The position numbers were made by a program, and so were the translations under genes. DNA of 64,000 nt from Phycicoccus duodecadis (GTDB lineage: Bacteria; Actinomycetota; Actinomycetes; Actinomycetales; Dermatophilaceae), in assembly GCF_002846495.1 (NCBI RefSeq), contig NZ_PJNE01000001.1, forward strand, positions 1,240,001 to 1,304,000. Direction: 5' to 3'. Positions 1 to 10,725 of the stretch are shown here, in pieces (position 1 is the first letter of the stretch; each line of letters starts with the position of its first letter). The notes beneath the pieces are model-generated. The model was not told the DNA's origin. It did no database searches and was given only the letters and a program-made list of their open reading frames with translations.

Positions 1-1
1 C

Positions 2-1390
<1,389 letters not shown>

Positions 1391-1556
1391 GCCCAGCACC
1401 ATCGCGCGTCGAGCTGCACGCTCGCCGACGGCGACCCCGGATCATCTCCACCGCGGTGGGTCACCGGAAGGCCATGGGCGGCCCGTCCGGTCCGTCCCGC
1501 ACACCGCACGCCCATCCGCCGGAACGGTCACCCTGTCCGCGGCAGATCGGGATGAA

Positions 1557-1646
1557 CGGACCCACGGACAGGCAGTGGGCCACTTCCGACCTGTAGGCCA
1601 CGCTCACAGGACGAGCAGCACGTTCCACTGCCTGTATGTGGGTCCG
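1557..1646. repeat. Imperfect inverted repeat 1 (22-bp arms)
   Basis: The arms at 1557-1578 and 1625-1646 are complementary at 20 of 22 positions, with the two mismatches adjacent in the middle of the arm (gg against at). The loop is 46 bases. No T-run follows on either strand, so a simple intrinsic terminator is not obvious. It lies beyond the 3' end of the HNH gene. Confidence 0.75.
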
Positions 1647-1685
1647 CCCCGCCCGCAGGGACCGCAGAATCCGAGGTCTCGGCGG

Positions 1686-1751
1686 ACGTCGAGAGGCCAC
1701 AACATGCCCGGGATCGAGCGATTTCTTCTGCGTGTTGCGACCTCTCGACGT
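1686..1751. repeat. Imperfect inverted repeat 2 (18-bp arms)
   Basis: The arms at 1686-1703 and 1734-1751 pair at 16 of 18 positions around a 30-base loop. It sits 40 bases from inverted repeat 1 and about 60 bases past the HNH gene stop. It could act as a bidirectional terminator for the convergent genes, or be an end structure of a 13E12-type element. Confidence 0.7.
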
Positions 1752-1811
1752 GCAGGCCGGGACGTCCGACATTCGGCAGATCCGGATGATTGCGGGGGCA
1801 GCGCACCGCGC

Positions 1812-3252
1812 TCAGGCGGGGAGCCGGTGCTGGGGCTCGGTGGTGCGGGTCGCACCGTTCGGACCGTGCCCGGTGACGGTGCCGTCGGGATCGAGGACCG
1901 GTCGCCAGCGCCCTTGCTGCTTGAAGCGATGATGTCGCCGGCAGAGGGCCTCGAGGCCGGCCGGCGTGGTCGCGCCCGCCGGCCAGGGTCTGGCGTGGTC
2001 GAGGTCGCAGCGCTCCGCGGGCCGGGAGCAGCCCCACATCCGGCAGGTGCCGTCGCGGGTGGTGACGAAGTCGGCGATGCCCTTCGGCGGCCGGTACGCG
2101 CCGCTGGCGACCCGCCAGAGTGCCGGTCTCGGCGTCGAGGACGGCCCGGGCAACGCCCATCGGGAGGGTCTTGAGGAGGTTGGCCAGCGTGGCCGCGTCC
2201 ACCCAGCCCAGGCCCGGGAGCTGGGTGCCGGAGACGGCGAACCCGGGCAAGACCTCGGCCATGATGGTCGTCAGATCGCCCTCGGCCTCGGCCGGCACCT
2301 CGATCCAGGAGAGCTCCTCCCGGGTGGCAGGGTCGAGGTCGCCGGAGCGGACCTCCTCGCCGGTGACGGCGTCGACGATGGTCTCGTCGTCTCCCCAGTC
2401 GACCCGGAAGCGCTCGCCGGGAACGGTCTCGGGCGCGGGCCGGTCGGTGACCACGGGGATGCCGAGGGTCACCTGCGCGGTCACGGTGACGTTGCGCAGC
2501 ACGAGGTCGGTCAGGGCGTCGGCTCGGGACTCCGGCACCGACAGGCTCTCGTCCTGCGCCCGGTACTCCCCCGCAAGGGACTCGACCGCCGACCACATCG
2601 CGGCCGACGTGGCCGTGGGCAGCGACGCGAACCAGTCGGTCAGGCCGTCGACGCCGGCTCTGGCCTCGACGCAACGGCCCTTCTTCGTCAGGGCGGCGTG
2701 GGCAGCGACCTGGGCCGCCGCCACCGTCGTGGCCACCCGCCGGGCCTCGGCGGCCACCCGCGCCGGATCCATGGCAGCGAGGCGGGGTGCGAGCCCGGCA
2801 TCCACCCGAAGACACGCCTCGACATCGAGACCGGCGCAGGCATCGACCACCTTCTGCGCGGTCGCCGCCGGGACCTCCCCACCGAGCAGGAGGTCGCGGA
2901 CCCGCGGGAACCGCTCGCCCAACGCGGCGCCGAGAGCGGCCTTGCGCCCGGCCACACCCTCGGTCAGCCCGGTCGCCAGCGACATCTGCGCCGCCGCCAT
3001 CGCGTCCATGTACCCCACCGGGTGGACCCGCTCCCATGACCCGGAGCGCATCGTGGTCTCGACCCGGGCTCCCCACGCCCCGGCCACGGCGACGAGCGCA
3101 TCCGCCGCGTTGGCCAGCCCCTGGGCCTCACCGGCGAGCTCGAAGGCCTCGTCCGGCGCCAGCCCCCGGCCGGCCTCGGACAGCTCACGGCCGAGCAGCG
3201 CGCACTCCGCGCGCAGGGCCGCGATGCGGCTGCTGACCTGGCCCCTGTCCAT
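1812..3252 (-). pseudogene. DUF222/HNH endonuclease (13E12 family), frame broken
   Basis: The N-terminal roughly 377 codons, from ATG at 3252, encode a DUF222 domain. The C-terminal HNH nuclease domain continues in the next frame and ends at 1812. The two halves join near 2121: the first frame reads ...LDAETGT, the second [14 protein letters not shown]. The second half holds the zinc/HNH signature CRMWGC, then CDLDHARPW and [10 protein letters not shown]. If joined, the protein would be about 480 residues, normal for the family. A one- or two-base indel, or a sequencing error, separates them. The unshifted frame runs on to 1528 as low-quality arginine/proline-rich sequence. Members of this actinobacterial family are multicopy and resemble mobile elements; their function is poorly known. 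Confidence 0.8.
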
Positions 3253-3257
3253 GCCCC

Positions 3258-3280
3258 ATCGTACCGAACATCCGTACGAA
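3258..3280 (-). promoter_or_regulatory. LexA-like box and -10 element of the HNH gene
   Basis: On the minus strand the -10 hexamer TACGAT (3263-3258) lies five bases before the ATG at 3252, so the mRNA would be leaderless. Directly upstream, plus-strand 3265-3279 reads CGAACATCCGTACGA. This matches the actinobacterial/Gram-positive SOS box CGAAC-N4/5-GTTCG with one mismatch in the right half. LexA control of 13E12-family genes is known in mycobacteria, as I recall. Confidence 0.5.
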
Positions 3281-3359
3281 CCAGCAACCCTTCATCCGCA
3301 GCATTTTTCCTGCGGCACAGACGATTTGCTCCCGATGAGGGGGTAAACACAGCCCCGGC

Positions 3360-6300
3360 TCAGCCCAGCTCGGCCTCCAGCGCGGCGACGATCCGCGGGC
3401 GCAGCTCCTGGGGGGCGATGACGGCGTCGACCGACCCCACCCGCACGGCGCGGTGGATGTCGTGGACCCGGTCGAACTCGGAGGCGACCTTGCCGAGCAT
3501 CTCGGAGCGCACGGCCTGCCGCACGGTGGCGAGCTCGCTGGCGAGCACCGGCCGCGACGCGGCGTCGGCCTCGCGCATCCGAGCCTCGAGGTCGGCCACC
3601 CGCGGGTCGGCCGCCGTGCGGGCGTCGACGTCACGGGCGAAGACGACCGCGGCCGCGGGAGCGCCACCGATGACCGACGCGAACGAGCCCTCGACCGCCA
3701 GCACCGTCATCCGCTCGTTGAGCGCCTTGGAGAAGACCACGAAAGCCCCTCCGTGGTACCGGGACACGACGACGAAGACGATCGGGCCCTCGAAGTTGAC
3801 GATGGCCCGGCCGATCTCGGCGCCATACTCGAGCTGGAGGCTGCGCATCGAGTCGGGCGAGCCGTCGAAGCCCGACAGGTTCGCGAGCACCACCAGCGGC
3901 CGGTTGCCCGAGGCCGCGTTGATGGCGCGCGCCGCCTTCTTCGAGGAGCGCGGGAACAGCGTGCCGGCGGTGTAGGTGTCGGGGCCGTCGGTGGGCGGGA
4001 AGCCACGACGCGGCACGTTGCGCGACTCGATGCCCAACAGCGACACCGGGATACCCCCGATGCGGGCGTCGTACACGACCGCGGTCTCGGCGTCGGCCAT
4101 CCCTGCCCAGCGCTCGAGCGTGGCGTGGTCCTGGTCGGCGACGGCCCGCATCAGGGTGCGGATGTCGAAGGCCTTCTTGCGGTCGGGGTTGGTGGCCGGC
4201 GAGAAGATGTCGCCGACGGTCGTGAAGTCGCTGCCCTCGAGCGCGTGCGGGTAGGTCGTGACGTCGCGCTCGACGGGGTCGGTGGTCGGCGCGCGCCGCG
4301 GGCCGGCCTCGCCGGGGGCCACCCACGTCGACTCGTAGTGGGCCAGCAGCACCCCGTACGCGTCGACGAGGTCCTTGGCCCAGTACTGCGCCTGCCCGTT
4401 GGGGCCCATCACGCGGTCGTAGCCGCCGATGCCGAAGTTGTCCTCGGCCGACACCCCACCGGAGAAGTCGAGCGACTGCTTGCCGGTGAGCACCATGGCC
4501 GAGTCGGGCGTCATCACGAGGATGCCCTTGGTGTGCATGAGCATCGTCGCCTCGGCGTTCCAGTACGGCTGCGCCCCGACGTTGATGCCCGCCACCACGA
4601 CGTTGATCTCACCGCCGGCCTGGGTGAACTCGATGATCCGCTTGAGGGCCTTGGCGACCCAGTCCATGTTCTCGGTGCCGGAGTCCATCGAGATGCGCGC
4701 ACCCGCCGAGAGGGCGAACCACTCGACGGGCAGCCCGCGCTCCTCGGCCAGGTCGATGGCGGCGATGACGCGTCGGCACTCGGGCTCGGCCACGGCCCCC
4801 AGTGCACGCAACGGGTCGCCGCAGAGCAGCACGCGGGTGACGCCCTCGGGGTGCAGGCGCGTCGGGGTCGTGACGACGCCACAGATCATCCCGGCCGTGT
4901 TCTGCCCGTACGGGCGGTCGACGGGTACGAGCCGGCCGCTGTCGTCGAGGTCGTACTCGACGGCCTCGCCGCCGCCGCCGGCGATCATCGAGACGAGCTC
5001 GTACGGGTAGACCAGCCCCCGCCGCCGGGCCCGCACGACCTTCTCGGCGTAGGCGTCGAGCGGCGCGAGGCGCTGGGTGGGCGGCTGCTCGACGGCGAAG
5101 GTGACGCCCGAGCCCGGCTGGTACGTGAACCGCGCGCAGATGGGGACGGTGTGGCCGTGGTCGCCCGCGATGGAGCCCTCGATCCGCACCTCCTCGATGC
5201 CCGCGCCGGCCGTGAGCGGCGCGACCTTGCCCTGGAGCGCGGTGAGCTGGTCGAGGTCGGCCTCGACCGGCGGCCAGATGTGCAGCCAGACGTGGTTCAT
5301 GTCGAGGCGCGAGCCGCCGCCCATCGAGCCACGGGCCCGCCGGATCGCCTCGAGACAGTTGGCCAGGGCGCGCTCGACGTGCGGGAGTGCGGTGATGCGC
5401 CCTTCGTCGTCGCGCACGACCACGAGCTGGCGGACCTGGGCCAGCGCCACGAGCCGCTGGTCCTGGGGGTTGCCGGCCGCCACGGCGTGCAGCAGCAGGA
5501 CGTCGTCGGGCGCCTCGAGCCGGGTGAGCTCGAAGTCGCGCAGCCGCCACAGGTTGAGCCGGCGCCCCACCATCGGGTGCACGCCGCGCACCGGCAGGTC
5601 CTCGTCGAGGGTGCCGTCGGGCCGGGCGCGGAAGGTGAAGTAGCCGACCTCGCGCCCGTCGTCGGTGACGACGCCCACGGCCACCCGGCGGCAGGCGAGC
5701 GCGAACGGCATCGCGACCAGCCGCTCCGCCAGCAGGGCCGAGGTGGCGTCGGCGTCCTCGGGCGCGTCGGGGACGTGCAGGTAGAGGTCGACCACTGCGT
5801 CGTGGCCGGCGGGGCGCTGCTCGACGGCGCGGCGCAGCAGCCCGGCCAGCGGCCCGTCGGACGTCAGCTCGTCGAACGTCCCGATGGTGGTGACCAGGCG
5901 GGTCTCACGGTCGTCGAGCCGGTAGTCGGCCACGGTGACGGCCCGGCCGTCGACCGACTCCTCGTGCAGCCCCTCGAGGTGGTACTCGCGGTAGTGCCGC
6001 TTGACCAGGACCTCGAGCATCGGCTCGCGCGCAGCGACGCCGCGCCGAAGCCGCTCGCCGAGGAAGCGGACGATGCGCTCGGGGATGTCGGCCAGGGCGT
6101 CGACCCGCGCGGTGCGCTCGGGCCCCGGTGGGAGCGCATCGATCTCGTCGAGCTCGGTGCCGACCGAGCCCAGCACGGAGGCGCGGTCGGAGTCGACCAG
6201 CGGCTGGTCGAACCAGCGGAAGCGCACACTGCGGGCGAGGTCACCGACCACCGGGAAGCGCAGCTGGGTCGCCAGCACGAGGCGGTCGAGCAGGTCGCGG

Positions 6301-8867
6301 GCCTCGACGTCGGCCGGGGCGGCGGGGGCGGGCTCGGCCAGCCAGCGGCGCAGGATGGAGGTCGCCATCGTGACCTCGGGGGTCGAGCGCTGCTGCGCCA
6401 GGAAGATGCGGAAGACGGCGCCCTCGAGGGCCGGGGTGCGCTCGAGGGCGTCGACGCCGTGGTGCACCAGCACCCGCTCGAGGCGCCCCACGAAGTCGGC
6501 CGGCAAGGCGCCGCGCTCGGGGTCGAGGGTCTGCAGGAAGGTGCGGAAGTGCTCGCGCGGGCTGTGCACGCGGTTCTCGACGTGGGTCTCCTGCCCGACC
6601 GGGCGGTTGCGCCCCAGCTCGGCCAGGTCGGCGAACACCGTCAGCAGCGGGATCTCGTCGGGCACGACACCGGTGCCGCTCGCGGCCAGCTCGTCGCGCG
6701 CGGCCAGGTACCCCTGGAGGGCGCGGCCCTCGTGCCCGGGCTCGAGGTCGTAGCCGAGGATCATCGCCGACAGGTCGGCGCGCCCGCGGGCAGCCCGCTG
6801 CGCGGCGTCGCCGTCGGATGCGGCGTCGGGCAGGTCGAGGTCGGCGCCCTCGACGTCGGCGACCACGGCGGCGTCGGCGTCCCCGGTGGGCTCGAGGCGC
6901 ACCAGCGCGGCCCCCGTCTCGACCTGGCTGCCGGTGGCGACCAGGAGCTCCTTGACCCTCGCCGAGAACGGCGCGGGCAGGACGGTCTCCATCTTCATCG
7001 ACTCGAGCACCAGGACCGGGGCCCCGGCGGCGACCTCCTGGCCGACGGCGACCGGGGTGGCGACCACGAGCGCCGGTGCGGGCGAACGCAGCACGCCACC
7101 CTCGTCGCGGCTGACCCGGTGCGTGACACCGTCGACCTCGACCAGCTGCACGGGACCGTGGGCGGCGGTGACGAGGCGGTGGCCGCGGCCCCCGACGACG
7201 ATGCGGCTGGTGTACTCGCCGGTGCGCTCGAGGTCGGCGTCGACGGTGTGCGCGGCGCCGGTGGGCTCGGCCACGGTGACCCGGAACCGCGAGGGCCCGG
7301 TGCGCAGGACGGTGACCTTGTAGCCGGTGCCGCGCAGCTTGAGGTCGACGGCGCGGCCGACGACGTGCTGCACCTGGGGTCGGCCGCCGCGGGCGGTCTC
7401 GAGCAGGCGGGCGCGCTCGATGGCCTCGGCGTCGAGGTAGGACTCGATGCCGGCCGCGACCAGCGCCACCCCGGAGTGCTCGGCCGCGACCAGCCGGCCC
7501 TCGCCGCGCACCCGGTCGATCCAGCCGGTGTCGGCGCTGCCGTCGATGACCTCGGGCTGGTCGAGGAGCTCGAGGATGAACGACTTGTTGGTGGCCCCGC
7601 CCTCGATGACGACGGTCGTCTCGCGCAGGGCCCGCCGCAGCCGGCCCAGGGCCTCGTCGCGGGTGCGCCCGTGGGCGATGACCTTGGCGATCATCGAGTC
7701 GAAGTCGGCCGGGATCGAGTCGCCCTCGGCCACACCGGTGTCGACCCGTACGCCGGGCCCGGCGGGGAGCTCGAGGTGGGCGATCCGCCCGGGCGCCGGG
7801 GCGAAGTCGCGGTCGGGGTCCTCGGCGTTGAGCCGCGCCTCGACGGCGTGCCCGAGCTCGACGGGGCGCTCGCCCTCGAGGCGGCCGCCCTGCGCGACGT
7901 GGATCTGGAGCCGGACCAGGTCGGTGCGGGTGACGATCTCGGTGATCGGGTGCTCGACCTGGAGGCGGGTGTTGACCTCGAGGAACGCGAAGAAGCGGTC
8001 GGCCGGGTGGTAGAGGAACTCCACGGTGCCGGCGCCGGAGTACCCGACCGCCACGGCCAGCCGCTCGGCCGAGGCCTTGAGCTCGGCGACCTGCTCGGCG
8101 TCGAGCACGGGCGAGGACGACTCCTCGATGACCTTCTGGTTGCGGCGCTGCACCGAGCAGTCGCGAACCCCGATGGCCCAGGCGGTGCCCTGGCCGTCGG
8201 CGATGACCTGGACCTCGACGTGACGCGCCCCGGTGACGAGCTTCTCGAGGAACACCACGCCGGAGCCGAAGGCGCGCTCGGCCTCCTCGCGGGTGCGCTG
8301 GTAGGCGTCGGCGAGCTCGGCGTCGGAGGCGACCTTGCGGATGCCGCGGCCACCACCACCGGCCGTCGCCTTGAGCATCAGCGGGTAGCCGATGCGCGCC
8401 GCCGCGGCGGTGGCGTCCTCGAGGGTGTCGACCCCGCCACGGCTCCACGGCGCCACCGGGACTCCGACCTCCTCGGCGATCAGCTTCGAGCCGATCTTGT
8501 CGCCCAGCCGGCGCATCGCCTCGGCGCTCGGGCCGATGAAGGTGACCCCGATGCGCGCGCAGAGCTCGGCGAACGCGGGGTCCTCCGCGACGAAGCCCCA
8601 CCCCACCCACACCGCGTCGGCGCCGGTCTCGCGCAACGCCCGCTCCAGCTTGGCGTGGTCGAGGTACGGGCGCTCGGACGCCGGGCCGAGGTCATAGGCC
8701 AGGTCGGCCTCGCGGACGAACATCGCGGTGCGCTCGGCCTCGGTGTGCAGGGCCACGACCTCGGTGCGGGCCGCCCCCGGAGGGAGCTCCGCGTTGAGGT
8801 CGCGCACGGCGTGCACCAGCCGCATCGCGGCCTCTCCACGGTTGACGACGGCGATCCGCGAGAACAT
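3360..8867 (-). CDS. Single-chain biotin-dependent acyl-CoA carboxylase (BC-BCCP-CT)
   Basis: An 1835-residue fusion carrying a whole acyl-CoA carboxylase on one chain. Residues about 1-450 are biotin carboxylase (glycine loop ATAGGGGRGIRKV, RDCSVQRRNQKVIEE, VNTRLQVEHPITE). BCCP follows, with the biotinyl lysine at K625 in ESMKMET. A long middle region and a carboxyltransferase pair with CoA-binding crotonase-fold motifs fill the C-terminal half (VVAGINVGAQPYWNAEA, SGFDGSPDSM, GGAFVVFSKALN). The order resembles eukaryotic ACC rather than the usual split AccA3/AccD of actinobacteria. The substrate (acetyl-, propionyl- or longer acyl-CoA) cannot be read from sequence. It is followed 107 bases later by the HNH gene on the same strand. 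Confidence 0.9.
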   Translation of the reverse strand: MFSRIAVVNRGEAAMRLVHAVRDLNAELPPGAARTEVVALHTEAERTAMFVREADLAYDLGPASERPYLDHAKLERALRETGADAVWVGWGFVAEDPAFAELCARIGVTFIGPSAEAMRRLGDKIGSKLIAEEVGVPVAPWSRGGVDTLEDATAAAARIGYPLMLKATAGGGGRGIRKVASDAELADAYQRTREEAERAFGSGVVFLEKLVTGARHVEVQVIADGQGTAWAIGVRDCSVQRRNQKVIEESSSPVLDAEQVAELKASAERLAVAVGYSGAGTVEFLYHPADRFFAFLEVNTRLQVEHPITEIVTRTDLVRLQIHVAQGGRLEGERPVELGHAVEARLNAEDPDRDFAPAPGRIAHLELPAGPGVRVDTGVAEGDSIPADFDSMIAKVIAHGRTRDEALGRLRRALRETTVVIEGGATNKSFILELLDQPEVIDGSADTGWIDRVRGEGRLVAAEHSGVALVAAGIESYLDAEAIERARLLETARGGRPQVQHVVGRAVDLKLRGTGYKVTVLRTGPSRFRVTVAEPTGAAHTVDADLERTGEYTSRIVVGGRGHRLVTAAHGPVQLVEVDGVTHRVSRDEGGVLRSPAPALVVATPVAVGQEVAAGAPVLVLESMKMETVLPAPFSARVKELLVATGSQVETGAALVRLEPTGDADAAVVADVEGADLDLPDAASDGDAAQRAARGRADLSAMILGYDLEPGHEGRALQGYLAARDELAASGTGVVPDEIPLLTVFADLAELGRNRPVGQETHVENRVHSPREHFRTFLQTLDPERGALPADFVGRLERVLVHHGVDALERTPALEGAVFRIFLAQQRSTPEVTMATSILRRWLAEPAPAAPADVEARDLLDRLVLATQLRFPVVGDLARSVRFRWFDQPLVDSDRASVLGSVGTELDEIDALPPGPERTARVDALADIPERIVRFLGERLRRGVAAREPMLEVLVKRHYREYHLEGLHEESVDGRAVTVADYRLDDRETRLVTTIGTFDELTSDGPLAGLLRRAVEQRPAGHDAVVDLYLHVPDAPEDADATSALLAERLVAMPFALACRRVAVGVVTDDGREVGYFTFRARPDGTLDEDLPVRGVHPMVGRRLNLWRLRDFELTRLEAPDDVLLLHAVAAGNPQDQRLVALAQVRQLVVVRDDEGRITALPHVERALANCLEAIRRARGSMGGGSRLDMNHVWLHIWPPVEADLDQLTALQGKVAPLTAGAGIEEVRIEGSIAGDHGHTVPICARFTYQPGSGVTFAVEQPPTQRLAPLDAYAEKVVRARRRGLVYPYELVSMIAGGGGEAVEYDLDDSGRLVPVDRPYGQNTAGMICGVVTTPTRLHPEGVTRVLLCGDPLRALGAVAEPECRRVIAAIDLAEERGLPVEWFALSAGARISMDSGTENMDWVAKALKRIIEFTQAGGEINVVVAGINVGAQPYWNAEATMLMHTKGILVMTPDSAMVLTGKQSLDFSGGVSAEDNFGIGGYDRVMGPNGQAQYWAKDLVDAYGVLLAHYESTWVAPGEAGPRRAPTTDPVERDVTTYPHALEGSDFTTVGDIFSPATNPDRKKAFDIRTLMRAVADQDHATLERWAGMADAETAVVYDARIGGIPVSLLGIESRNVPRRGFPPTDGPDTYTAGTLFPRSSKKAARAINAASGNRPLVVLANLSGFDGSPDSMRSLQLEYGAEIGRAIVNFEGPIVFVVVSRYHGGAFVVFSKALNERMTVLAVEGSFASVIGGAPAAAVVFARDVDARTAADPRVADLEARMREADAASRPVLASELATVRQAVRSEMLGKVASEFDRVHDIHRAVRVGSVDAVIAPQELRPRIVAALEAELG

Positions 8868-8896
8868 GGCCCGAGCCTGCCATCGATCACACCCGA

Positions 8897-8913
8897 CGCG
8901 CGAGTAACGCGCG
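8897..8913. promoter_or_regulatory. Small palindrome upstream of the carboxylase gene
   Basis: CGCGCG-agtaa-CGCGCG lies 30 bases upstream of the carboxylase ATG, in the 55-base gap behind the AI-2E gene. It could be an operator or part of a weak terminator. Only the palindrome itself is seen, and in this GC-rich DNA it may be chance. Confidence 0.25.
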
Positions 8914-8922
8914 CCGACGGCC

Positions 8923-10155
8923 TCAGGCTCGTTCGGGGTCGTCGTCCGAGGCCGGTCCGGAGGCCGCGGCGCTGCGCTCGGGCTCCGCGTCGGTGGTGGG
9001 GTCGACCCTCGGCTGCACCAGCGCGGCGACCGTCTCCTCGACCTCGGGGGCCTTCTCGTGGCGCCGCTGGTAGATCTCGAGCATCGCCATCGCCGTGGCG
9101 GCCAGCGGCACCCCCATCAGGGCCCCGGGCAGCCCGAACAGCTGGGCCCCGAGCAGGGCCGACCCGAACGAGACGGCGGGGTGCACGTTCACCGCCCGGG
9201 CCGAGATGCGCGGCTCGATGGTGAGGTTCTCGACCTGCTGGTAGCCGATGCCGTACAGCAGCACCCAGAGCCCGAGGACCGGCTCGGGCGAGGTGAGCCC
9301 CACGAGCACCGGGAGCGCGATCGAGACGTAGGTGCCGACGTTGGGGATGAACTGCGCGACGAGCCCGGTCCACAGGGCCAGCGGCAGCCAGTAGGGCAGG
9401 TCGAGCAGGAAGAACGCGACCCCGCTGGCGAGCGCGCTGAGGGTGGCCAGCACCACGCGGGCCGCGATGTAGTTGCCGACCTTGACCTTGGCCAGGTCCC
9501 ACGCGGTGAGGAACGGCACCTGCAGCCGCGGCGGCATCCGGGTGGCCAGCCAGCGGCGCAGCGCGGGCATCCCGGCCGACATGTAGAAGAGGAAGAACGC
9601 GACGATGAACAGGCCGAACGCGGCGCCGAGCACGGCCGTGACCAGGCCGAAGACACCGAAGGCCACGTTCTGCGCGTACCCGCTGAGATCGCTCGGGCTG
9701 AGACCGCTGGACCGGAGCAGCTCCTCGAAGGTGTAGGAGGAGCCGGTGGCCTCGTTCACCCGGTCGAGCACGTTCGTGGCGATGTCCGGGGTGGCCTGGA
9801 CCAGCGAGGTGAGCTGGTCGACCAGGAGGCTGCCGAAGGCCCCGAGGAAGGCCGCGATGCCGAGCAGCAGCGCGAGCATCACCGTCGCGGTGGCGGCGGC
9901 CCGCGGCATCCAGCGCGACAGCCGCGAGACGGCCGGCTCCATCGCGAGCGCCAGGAACAGGCTCATGACGACGTAGAAGACGGTGCTGCTCCCCCGCCAC
10001 AGCACGAAGACGGCCAGGGCGACCAGGGCCAGCACCCCCACGACGGTCCACACCCGGGAGCGGTCGGCACGGCCGCCGGGGGCCAGGACCGGGCCGGGCC
10101 CGGAGGCGCGCGCCGGGTCGGAGGGGCCGGGACGGTCGACCGCGGTGGCGCTCAG
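8923..10155 (-). CDS. AI-2E family transporter-like membrane protein
   Basis: Polytopic membrane protein of the AI-2E transporter (TqsA/YdiK/PerM) family. Features are a hydrophobic N-terminal hairpin (VWTVVGVLALVALAVFVLW), a long amphipathic central segment (SLVQATPDIATNVLDRVNEA), then several helices and the family hallmark QFIPNVGTYVSIALP. An acidic tail follows (EVEETVAALVQ...). The start is uncertain. No ATG precedes the first helix; candidates are CTG at 10155, just past the Rieske stop, or GTG at 10053. I chose the longer form with low certainty. The gene is in tandem with the Rieske gene, 10 bases apart, and probably co-transcribed. Proteins of this family export varied substrates or act as Na+/H+ antiporters, so the AI-2 name is not evidence of function. 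Confidence 0.8.
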   Translation of the reverse strand: MSATAVDRPGPSDPARASGPGPVLAPGGRADRSRVWTVVGVLALVALAVFVLWRGSSTVFYVVMSLFLALAMEPAVSRLSRWMPRAAATATVMLALLLGIAAFLGAFGSLLVDQLTSLVQATPDIATNVLDRVNEATGSSYTFEELLRSSGLSPSDLSGYAQNVAFGVFGLVTAVLGAAFGLFIVAFFLFYMSAGMPALRRWLATRMPPRLQVPFLTAWDLAKVKVGNYIAARVVLATLSALASGVAFFLLDLPYWLPLALWTGLVAQFIPNVGTYVSIALPVLVGLTSPEPVLGLWVLLYGIGYQQVENLTIEPRISARAVNVHPAVSFGSALLGAQLFGLPGALMGVPLAATAMAMLEIYQRRHEKAPEVEETVAALVQPRVDPTTDAEPERSAAASGPASDDDPERA

Positions 10156-10165
10156 GGCGCCGATG

Positions 10166-10582
10166 CTAGGGGCTCGGGGAAGGCCTCGCTCCCGACGGCG
10201 CCCCGCCCCCGCCCGCGGGCGGGGGGACGGCGACCTCCACGACGTCGGCGACGACCCGGACCGGGTAGACGGGGACGGAGGCCGTGGCCGGCGGGCACTT
10301 CGGGGCGCCCGTGCCCAGGTCGAACGTGGACCCGTGGAGCCAGCACTCCACGGCCCCGTCGGCGACCTCGCCCTCGGACAGGCGGACGCGGCCGTGGCTG
10401 CACTCGTCGAGGATGGCGTACACGACCCCGCCGCTCCGGGCCAGGCAGACGGGGACGCCGGCCACCTCGACATGGGTGGCGCCCTCGTCGGGGACGTCGG
10501 CGAGCGGGACGGTCGGCACCCATCGCTCATCGAGGATCTCGCCGGCTCCGTCGGGCGGGCGCGGCGCTCGGGGATGACTCAC
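10166..10582 (-). CDS. Rieske [2Fe-2S] ferredoxin-like protein
   Basis: A 138-residue soluble Rieske domain protein of the dioxygenase-ferredoxin type. The cluster ligands are in CSHGRVRLSEG (Cys, His) and CWLHGSTFD (Cys, His), about residues 61-83. It begins with a short polar stretch and ends in a Gly/Pro/Ser-rich tail. No oxygenase or reductase neighbour is present, so its partner is unknown. It is encoded divergently from narK across a 143-base gap and upstream of the AI-2E gene in the same orientation. Confidence 0.85.
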   Translation of the reverse strand: MSHPRAPRPPDGAGEILDERWVPTVPLADVPDEGATHVEVAGVPVCLARSGGVVYAILDECSHGRVRLSEGEVADGAVECWLHGSTFDLGTGAPKCPPATASVPVYPVRVVADVVEVAVPPPAGGGGAPSGARPSPSP

Positions 10583-10725
10583 GGGACCGACCTCCCGTCG
10601 TGGAGGGTGGGCAGGGCCGCGGAACCACGACCAGGGGGGCCCGCCTCGGCCGTTCCGGGGCGGGCGCCCACCGTCTCACGGCGCGCCCGCGATCCCCCTA
10701 CCCCGAGCGCGGCAACTCTGACACA

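Larger units (their letters stand above)
1391..1811. other. Intergenic region with two imperfect hairpins
   Basis: A 421-base gap between two convergent genes. I see no credible coding sequence in it. It contains two long imperfect inverted repeats (annotated separately) and a pair of related direct repeats just outside them: cggcagatcgggatgaacgg near 1540-1559 and cggcagatccggatgattgc near 1774-1793. The left part (1391-1536) shows nothing recognisable. Confidence 0.7.

Noticed and set aside
1391..1811. HEARO/omega RNA associated with an IscB-like nuclease
   Set aside because: The adjacent nuclease is DUF222-HNH without a RuvC domain, and the hairpins are at the 3' side of the gene. Only the inverted repeats themselves are supported.
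3453..9224. A very long open frame antisense to the carboxylase gene
   Set aside because: It is the mirror of a high-GC gene: biased composition, no recognisable domain, and the sense strand encodes clear BC, BCCP and CT motifs.
8923..10155. AI-2 quorum-signal transporter function
   Set aside because: The family name is historical. Nothing in the sequence or its neighbours (a Rieske protein) indicates autoinducer transport.
9058..10725. Upstream extension of the narK frame by over 500 codons
   Set aside because: The extension lies antisense to the AI-2E and Rieske genes and is low-complexity. NarK similarity starts only near 10870.
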